A DNA stretch of 64,000 bases from Manduca sexta. Lineage: Eukaryota; Arthropoda; Insecta; Lepidoptera; Sphingidae. The translations under genes were made by a program, and so were the position numbers. Shown one piece after another: positions 56,881 through 64,000 of this stretch. How positions within the stretch are numbered: position 1 is the stretch's first letter; each line of letters opens with the position of its first letter. Location: contig NC_051138.1 of the NCBI RefSeq assembly GCF_014839805.1, forward strand, positions 13,973,520 to 14,037,519. Direction: 5' to 3'. Under the pieces are notes generated by a model. That model saw only the letters and a program-made list of their open reading frames with translations. It made no database searches and had not been told where the DNA came from.

Positions 56881-57228
56881 AATAATAATAATAATATCAG
56901 CCCTGTATTATATACTTGCCTACTGCTGAGCACGGGCCTCCTCTACTACTGAGAGGGATTAGGCCTTAGTCCACCACGCTGTCCTAGTGCGGATTGGTAG
57001 ACTTCACACACCCTCGAAATTCCTATAGAGAACTTCTCAGGTATGCAGGTTTCCTCACGATGTTTTCCTTCACCGTTAAAGCAAGCGATAATTCACATAG
57101 AATACACACATAATTTATTAGAAAAATCAGAGGTGTGTGCCCTTGGGATTTGAACCTGCGGACATTCGTCTCGGCAGTCCGTTCCACAACCAACTAGGCT
57201 ATCGCCGCTTAACTAGGCTATCGCCGCT
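56881..57228 (-). mobile_element. SINE family A, full length, with duplicated head end
   Basis: (ATT)n tail at left, complete body, B box 'gggatttgaacctgcgg'. The outermost head words 'aactaggctatcgccgct' occur twice in tandem (57192-57228), a small terminal duplication. Confidence 0.85.
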
Positions 57229-57904
57229 CGAAATTGTTGTAACCTTTAAAATATAATAATGCACGCCACTACCTCTGAAGGGGTAGGTAAGGTTGCCACC
57301 AATACCTCCGCACTTCGCTGAACATCAGTATACTCGTGATTATACATCTATTTCCACATCATGCGCACAAATTTTAATCACTGGCATTTAGACGCATTTG
57401 TTCACTGAGAAATACTTATATTTTACTGTTTATAGTCCAAGTAGGTACGCCATCACTAAACTAATGATGCAATATTAAACTTAAACACCATAGAATAGGG
57501 AACCTCGTTTTTCCTTATTCAGTACATCCTAAATTCCATAAAGGTGTCACGACGTCACAACTCCACCCGCTTTATACCGTATTCATAAAGCAAAGGACAA
57601 AATCCAGCCCATAAACACCCTTTATTTTATAACGAAACTGTCCCCTAACTCCCCTGATACGACTAATAGAATTCAAAAATTCAAATCCCGAGCAAATCTT
57701 GGGAACTCGCGGAAGTATGCGAGTGCATTCAGTATTCATCCAGTCTGACTTATTCAGGGCAACATAAACATACGAATTAGGCTGTGCGTACCATACGATT
57801 TTGTCGTACGATTGATAAAAAATCGTATCGTTTGATTGAACCAATAGAAATGTCTTGAACAAAATGTACCATCCATTTATAATTTTATTTGTAAAATACT
57901 AGAT
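57229..57904. other. No gene seen
   Basis: 57255-57300 is a SINE-B-like scrap in reverse. The 96-codon minus frame 57862-57572 shows no domain. Confidence 0.4.
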
Positions 57905-57984
57905 ATTATGAATGATGAAATTCATGAAACAAACGTCCAGCATTAGCATTAGCTCTCTTATTCGTGGTATTTTCTCGACCATTA

Positions 57985-58260
57985 ATTAATTTTTGGATGA
58001 TGCTTCCTAGTTCTTTTTTTATTGCTTTGAATGACGAGACGAGCTTGCCGTTCGCCTGGTGGTAAGCGATACGACCGCCCATAGACCGTAGAAACACCAT
58101 CAAACACTTTGATTTACAAAGTATTGTTTGGTATTCCACTGCGCTCGCCATCCTAAAACATGAGATATTAAGTCTTATTCTGTCCAGTAGATACAATGTC
58201 TTCAAACCTGAACACAACAGTGGCTACACACTGCTGCTTGGCGGCAGAAATAGACATTGA
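57985..58260 (-). repeat. Repeat family F
   Basis: 'gaatgacgagacgagcttgc', 'cgttcgcctggtggtaagcg' and 'atacgaccgcccatagaccg', then 'ctacacactgctgcttggcg'. Its two halves match 50755-50915 and 43930-43990. The 103-codon frame over it is a shadow. Confidence 0.6.
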
Positions 58261-59213
58261 AATAGTTAGTTTACGGCAAGCATCGGCTTGATGGATTACC
58301 ACGAAAAATTGACCATGAGCATTTCTTCTTAACAGCTTTTAACGACAATGTTCATTTAACGTCAAATGGTTCTGCTTTCGAAATATAAAAACGTTAAGAG
58401 CACTTTACAAAGGCTGTAATATCGTACGAAATTACAAAATCGAATCTAAAGCGCACTCAGTTTTGGCATAGATTACATTGTCATTACGTAGTGCGATCAC
58501 GATTTGTTCGGTTTCGTTGAATCGGAGTGCTTTGATGCAGAATGCACGCGATGGCTGGAATTTATAATTCGAATAGCGCCATCTGTTGGTACGTTTTGTT
58601 TAACGTTTTTATACTGCTCTACAAATATAGCATGTTGTTAGCTAAAATAGGGATAAATTGTATTCTAATAATTATTGTAACATACAGCAACATTTATCTG
58701 ATGCCAATGGTTTTCTTATTGGATCTCGTGTTGCTGGTTAGAGAATTTGGAAATGAGACTCACCATATGTGAATAGCAAGTTATCTCATCACGTCGCTTA
58801 TTGCGCGATTAGTACCTAATATTAGTCTAATTCTACTATTTTGTATAACTGTACGGCACGACCTTTTAAGGCCCTGGATTTCAATTACCGCAACGATTGC
58901 TGATATTAACAAAAATGCTTATAATCTTACTAATATTATAAATGGGAAAGTTTATGACGGCGTTTGGGTATTGTCAATAATACAATAGCATGGATTTGCA
59001 TGTTGAGATACAAATAAACCATAGATAGACTTAAAACCAACATTTTCTATAGGAAAAATACACAATGGCGTTGAGAAACGTTACGCAGGCGGAGATGCGA
59101 CCAATAACCAATACCTATATTGTTCGCACTATAATACCAAAACGATGTTGAAAATATGATAGGTACGCGAAATATATTCCCGATCACATCTGTGATTCAA
59201 AGAACGAATGATA
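58261..59213. repeat. Mostly unassigned; one short dispersed-repeat start
   Basis: 58922-58975 matches the 5' start of the repeat at 9845 ('ttactaatattataaatggg'). No gene. Confidence 0.4.
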
Positions 59214-61000
59214 CAAGACCGAGTCGTTCTTTATCGTTTTCGTACATCATAGTACGTGCGGCGAATGGAGCTGGTCAGGGAAGGTTCTGACACGCATGAT
59301 TTAGTCAGAGAATGTCTAAGGGTGAAATGTTGCCCAAGTTCCCTCTGCCGAGTGAATACAGATGTTAATGTTAGCTATATATCGGGAAGTTTGACAGAGG
59401 TCTCGGCGAGGTAGTTCGTGAGCTTATAACCGTGTCCTGAATTAATCTTGTGAATCAAGTTTTTAGAGACGTGAGCATTCCTGTTATGAAAAATTGTGGG
59501 TCGTTCCGATTTAATTTATTAGTTGTAAATGCTTGGTGGATATTAGAGTGGATTGGACGTTATGAATGGACTAGGTATATAAGATAGGTGTTTAAATGTT
59601 TATCGGACGTCCTCGGTGTCGTAGTTGTACCGCATGCGGGGTACGGCAGCGCTCTGAGATCCGAGGTTCGAAACCGGAGCGGGGAAAGTAATATTTAGGT
59701 TTTTGTGCTCAGTATCAGTCCGAGTCTGGAATTTGTGCCCGATGTGGCGATAGGTCCCCTCTATCACATCACGGGACGAAACACATTTGGCGAAAAGTGG
59801 GTGTCCTGGTTGCGTCTCCCCATCGAGGATAAATGCGTGATAATAATCCATGTGTGTTTAAATATGATGTATTGAGAAATCAGTAGAAGATTTAGCATCC
59901 ATTAAATATTGTATTTTTAAAATTTAAAGGGGCTACGGCTTCGTGTTTTCAACAAAAGACATCTAAGTTGTAATTTCATGACGGTTTTCTGGGACACAAT
60001 TATATCAGTCAAGTTGGGAGTTAAATCAAATGAGGAGAAGAGCAAGCCGCTCTCCTTCTGGCGTCATAACTACATGAAGTGGGGCAACACTAATAAACAC
60101 TTTCATATACATAGCCCTGCGCAGCATTGCACTATAGTTTTACTTATCACCTTGAAAAATAAGACGCTCTCATATTGCCTTAAATAGATCACAATGTTCT
60201 TTAACCAAATTATCTTTATCTATTATAAAACACTATAATTGAGTGGCGAAGGGCGACATTTTTTGAAACAACATTTGGGACTGATATATAGACGTATTTC
60301 GTAAATAGTAGTGTCGATTTGGCTACTCGTATGCAGTACACGCGCAGTAACAGCTGTACAAATGCATTTTACAATTTCATAACCGCATCTAGATGTTGTC
60401 AGTAAGCAATAAGCGGATTTGAAACGAACAAGTATCTGTTTTCTGCCGAGAATACTGAATTCGGCGATTCGCTTTAAATTTTATTTGTAAAATACGTAAT
60501 AGAATTTTACCGATTTTCCAATAAACTACCTGCATCGGTCTTTCGGCAACCCCGAGTGCTATAACTTGTCCTTATGGCTGTGCCTCTGACATTGCTTTAG
60601 TCCATGGGCGGCGTATGCTGCTTACCATCATAGGGACCGCTTGGTCGTTTGCCTACTAAGGCAATAAAAAATATATTTCTTGTTTTTCCCACTAAGTAAT
60701 AATAATAATAAATTTTATTTCACACAAACTAGTTTACAAAAGTCTTATGATCTATGTTAAGTTACCAATAAAACACTCAATATAGATTGATACATTACTT
60801 CCTAAAATAGGGTAGTAACCCTGTAGCATAGGATAAGTAGTGCTCATTCATCCGGAGTATGATTAAGTTTTAAAAACGGCACATTTGTATGCATGGTCTA
60901 TTTCTCCACTTAGCAACAGTATGCAAGTATTATTTTTAGGTTCGGAATTTTAGTCAGTACAACTACAGAGACGACCTGTCCTCTTAACTTGACGAGCTCA
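59214..61000 (-). repeat. Terminal overlap block X, end of contig 2 (reverse complement of 39094-40885)
   Basis: Partner of the contig 1 end; see 39094-40885. 61000 is the last base before the N gap and pairs with 39094; 59214 pairs with 40885, the last base before the other gap. Includes SINE-B at 59607-59843 and the same 69-codon frame (59978-60187). Confidence 0.9.
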
Positions 61001-61500
61001 NNNNNNNNNNNNNNNNNNNNNNNNNNNNNNNNNNNNNNNNNNNNNNNNNNNNNNNNNNNNNNNNNNNNNNNNNNNNNNNNNNNNNNNNNNNNNNNNNNNN
61101 NNNNNNNNNNNNNNNNNNNNNNNNNNNNNNNNNNNNNNNNNNNNNNNNNNNNNNNNNNNNNNNNNNNNNNNNNNNNNNNNNNNNNNNNNNNNNNNNNNNN
61201 NNNNNNNNNNNNNNNNNNNNNNNNNNNNNNNNNNNNNNNNNNNNNNNNNNNNNNNNNNNNNNNNNNNNNNNNNNNNNNNNNNNNNNNNNNNNNNNNNNNN
61301 NNNNNNNNNNNNNNNNNNNNNNNNNNNNNNNNNNNNNNNNNNNNNNNNNNNNNNNNNNNNNNNNNNNNNNNNNNNNNNNNNNNNNNNNNNNNNNNNNNNN
61401 NNNNNNNNNNNNNNNNNNNNNNNNNNNNNNNNNNNNNNNNNNNNNNNNNNNNNNNNNNNNNNNNNNNNNNNNNNNNNNNNNNNNNNNNNNNNNNNNNNNN
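61001..61500. other. Assembly gap (500 N)
   Basis: Exactly 500 N, the same length as the first gap, so a placeholder rather than a measured size. Confidence 0.99.
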
Positions 61501-61793
61501 TTGACATATTAATGCCTTAAAAAGGAAAGTATCAAACTCGCTTGTCGAAAACAAATCTAGTTTTATATGTAGTCTTTATTTAGAATAGCACTTGAAGCAG
61601 TTAATTGTTTATTGTATATGTGCACGCGGTGACAGCCTGTAAGTAAAACAGCACTACAGCAATTACTTATCTTCATGTAACAAATAAATATGCACAGTGT
61701 ATGTTTTGTATAATATTCTGAAAACTGATACAATACGAATAAAGTTGAAAACTAGTAAGATATTTGTTTTATTTTACAATTTAATGACTGCTG
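61501..61793. other. No gene seen
   Basis: Start of contig 3; AT-rich, unassigned. Confidence 0.4.
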
Positions 61794-62030
61794 ACTGCCT
61801 TGGTGGCATAGTATTTCGGTAGGACTGCAGTGCTGAGGTCTTGAGTTCGATCTCCAGGTGGGGCAAAGTGACATTGGTTTTTCTACTCAGTATTAGCTCG
61901 GAGTCTGGATTTTGTGACAATATGGCGATAGGCTTGCTCCCTATCATGAGAGGTAAGACACGCGAGGTAAAGTGGGTCCACTAGTTCACCTCCACCTACC
62001 CTATTAGAAATAGAGGACGTATGTGTGTGA
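61794..62030 (+). mobile_element. SINE family B, diverged
   Basis: 'gactgccttggtggcatagt', weak B box 'gagttcgatctccagg', 'atatggcgataggcttgctc'. Confidence 0.7.
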
Positions 62031-62084
62031 TTAATCCTAAATTATAAAACTTTTTAATTAACTAAAATTATGATACTTTTGAGG

Positions 62085-62275
62085 TGTAGCTGCACAACGG
62101 GCTGAAATCCTCGGTACACCGGGGTTACTCTGAGAAGCCTGTGGAGGTACCAGGAAGATTCTGCGCTTCTGGAAGGAGTTGGGCTGGCTAGACCCCTAGT
62201 CGGCATCCCACGAACAACGGCCTGACCTTCTACGGGCTATGTGGGGATAAAGGAGCCCTCAACATAGAACATAGA
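62085..62275 (+). repeat. GC-richer patch, repeat-like
   Basis: About 190 bp clearly richer in GC than its flanks ('gggctggctagacccctagt', 'ctacgggctatgtggggata'). No frame recognised; may be a retroelement 3' piece. Confidence 0.3.
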
Positions 62276-64000
62276 CACTTTAAAATTGCAACTCTTATTA
62301 GCTCAGTTTTAATAACCTTGTTTTCTACTATTAATCGTTCATAAACTACGCGGAATGTTGTGTAAATTTCAATTTGTCGTGTTTAGCAAAGCGGCGTATC
62401 ACGTCCGACATGATGTTCCTGCACGATATATTTCATAATCGCATAGACTGTCCACCTCTATTAAATGAAATAGGTATAGCAGTGCCTCGACGTCGCACTC
62501 GACACATGTCTACTCAACGTTCCACATTGTCGTACAAATTATAGACAAAATTCCACCCTGGTACGCCTACCATGTACGTATAATAAGAAGTTCTCCGACA
62601 TCGACTTGTTCTACACATCAAAAAATCAATTCAAAAGACAAGTTAGTATGGTTCTGTCCGAGAACTGAGTTTTCACTTACACTTGCACACATACACACGC
62701 ATCTACACGTATACACAAAACACACTTTCCACATTGTACTTATGAATTTAACATGTGAGTAATTTAAAAATTTATGTACTTCCACAGATTTATGTTTTAT
62801 GTTTTTTTCGTTGTATTAATTTGAGGAAATTTGTAATTGGCCATATTTAACCTAATGTAATTAAAAGAAGCATTGTATTTTTTATTAAGATCGCTATAAA
62901 TTTCCCAAATAAATAAAGTCTGTAAACCAAAATGTATTATTTTCTACTTCAAATTGTTTTTCAAAGTTGGCAACCGCGAATAGCAACCCTGAGAGAAGAT
63001 GCGAATTTCGAATCGTAAATTGACTTACCAAAAGTAAGTCGCGACCTGTCTCCCGGTCTAATCCTGTTGAAGGCTACATTACTCCGGGGATGGTGTCGGG
63101 AAGTGGCAAAAGGGAAATATGAATACTTCATTGTAAATTACTTTTATTGTCTTTTCTCATTTAAATTACCGTTATAGTATCAGAATAACGTGTTTCGAAT
63201 CTAGGGTAGGAGAAACTGTTATTGATAAGAGCTGATAAACATTTTGGGGAAGATGTTTGGAGCAATGTAAAACATAGTTAAAATCTTTTTCTAGTTATAC
63301 TTGAAAACGAGAATGCAGGCCTGGCTTAACGTTTTGAGGTTTTAAGATTCAAAAATCCGCCAAACAAAATTTGTTGCAGGAAAAAGCTGCTATTTTAATA
63401 CGGGTCGTTCCTTTTCGGACAAACTGATATTTGATTTTCTGTTCCGTATCAGCCAGGAGTCAATTAGTATGTCAGGTAAATGGCAGAGGCTTGCACCTAT
63501 AACATGAGACAACATAGCTAAAGAAATCTGGGTATGTTACATCGCTGCCTTTCCTTGAAAAAGGGATAAACTATATACTAAAAGATTATAGAAAGAAATA
63601 AGTAGAAAGATAGAGAGGAGTTGGAATCGTATGGTAGTTACTGGTAGTATTATTTAACTAAACAACGTGGCGATCGTACGGTCCCAGTTGCTGGAAAAAC
63701 AACTTTGAAATACTATAAAGACCTCTATAGCATTCTTCTCCGTCACTAGTTCAAATATTTTAATCAAGCCGACATAAATGTGTCAACTGGCAAGGGGTAG
63801 TCATCTCTTGTCAGCCCAAACTCCACTCTACTTACTTCCAAGTGGAGAAGATATAGTTTCGCGTGTCTATATAAAAATATTGCAAATTTTATCTGTGATT
63901 CCATCCTTATACTTTCTTCGCATATTATTTGCGCAAAATTATATTCGTACATAGCGTGATCTATGATAAAAATATTTTATTCTTTAGTAATTATATTTAG
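62276..64000. repeat. Mostly unassigned; family C and SINE-B scraps
   Basis: 63765-63840 is a minus-strand family C piece ('caagccgacataaatgtgtc'). 63420-63570 is a very old SINE-B-like copy. No gene seen. Confidence 0.4.

Noticed and set aside
39094..61000. A genuine 1.8-kb inverted duplication
   Set aside because: Both match edges fall exactly on contig ends, which an assembly overlap explains better; kept only as the alternative in the finding.
1..64000. CRISPR arrays, bacterial operons or endogenous viral genes
   Set aside because: No spaced direct-repeat array, no operon structure and no virus-like domain; repeats are eukaryotic SINE, MITE and retroelement types.

Overview
This is eukaryotic, AT-rich genomic DNA, almost certainly from a moth or butterfly. 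The evidence is intron-containing glycoside hydrolase family 1 (GH1) exons of insect type, plus dense dispersed repeats of types common in Lepidoptera. The repeats include tRNA-headed SINEs, Helitron-like fragments, a Jockey-type non-LTR element and Penelope-like elements with a GIY-YIG endonuclease. Assignment to Lepidoptera is an inference from repeat and gene style; no database search was possible.

Genes. Only one kind of host gene is clear: two tandem GH1 (beta-glucosidase / 'myrosinase 1-like') genes, both on the minus strand. Copy 1 enters from the left edge (1-1416; later exons lie outside the window). Copy 2 is complete in outline (13414 down to 9408, six coding exons, about 515 codons if the frame were continuous). 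The copies share promoter, first exon, introns and exon boundaries (1-1516 matches 12100-13514), so this is a direct tandem duplication. Both active-site glutamates of copy 2 are present. Two single-base deletions, in exons 4 and 5, break its frame, so it is either a young pseudogene or has consensus errors.

Between and around the GH1 genes (1.5-9.4 kb) lie a 5'-truncated, frameshifted Jockey-type element, a GC-rich repeat-like block, SINEs, a palindromic-ended MITE and a Penelope-like copy. From 13.5 to 39 kb I see no convincing gene, only SINEs, small hairpin elements, Penelope fragments and unassigned AT-rich DNA. From 41.4 to 64 kb the picture is the same. It adds two Penelope-like insertions with clean target-site duplications, a 176-bp tandem dimer and more SINEs.

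Assembly. Two runs of exactly 500 N (40886-41385 and 61001-61500) divide the window into three contigs. The last 1.79 kb of contig 1 and the last 1.79 kb of contig 2 are reverse complements with about 1% difference. The match ends exactly at the gap edges in a dovetail pattern. The simplest reading is that contig 2 (41386-61000) is in the wrong orientation and should be flipped and merged with contig 1 over this overlap.

Most notable biology: a family of small Penelope-derived elements with inverted termini. The clearest is a 0.2-kb palindrome at 15336-15531 flanked by a 14-bp duplication, whose loop holds a hammerhead-ribozyme-like core. I found no convincing new multi-gene system.
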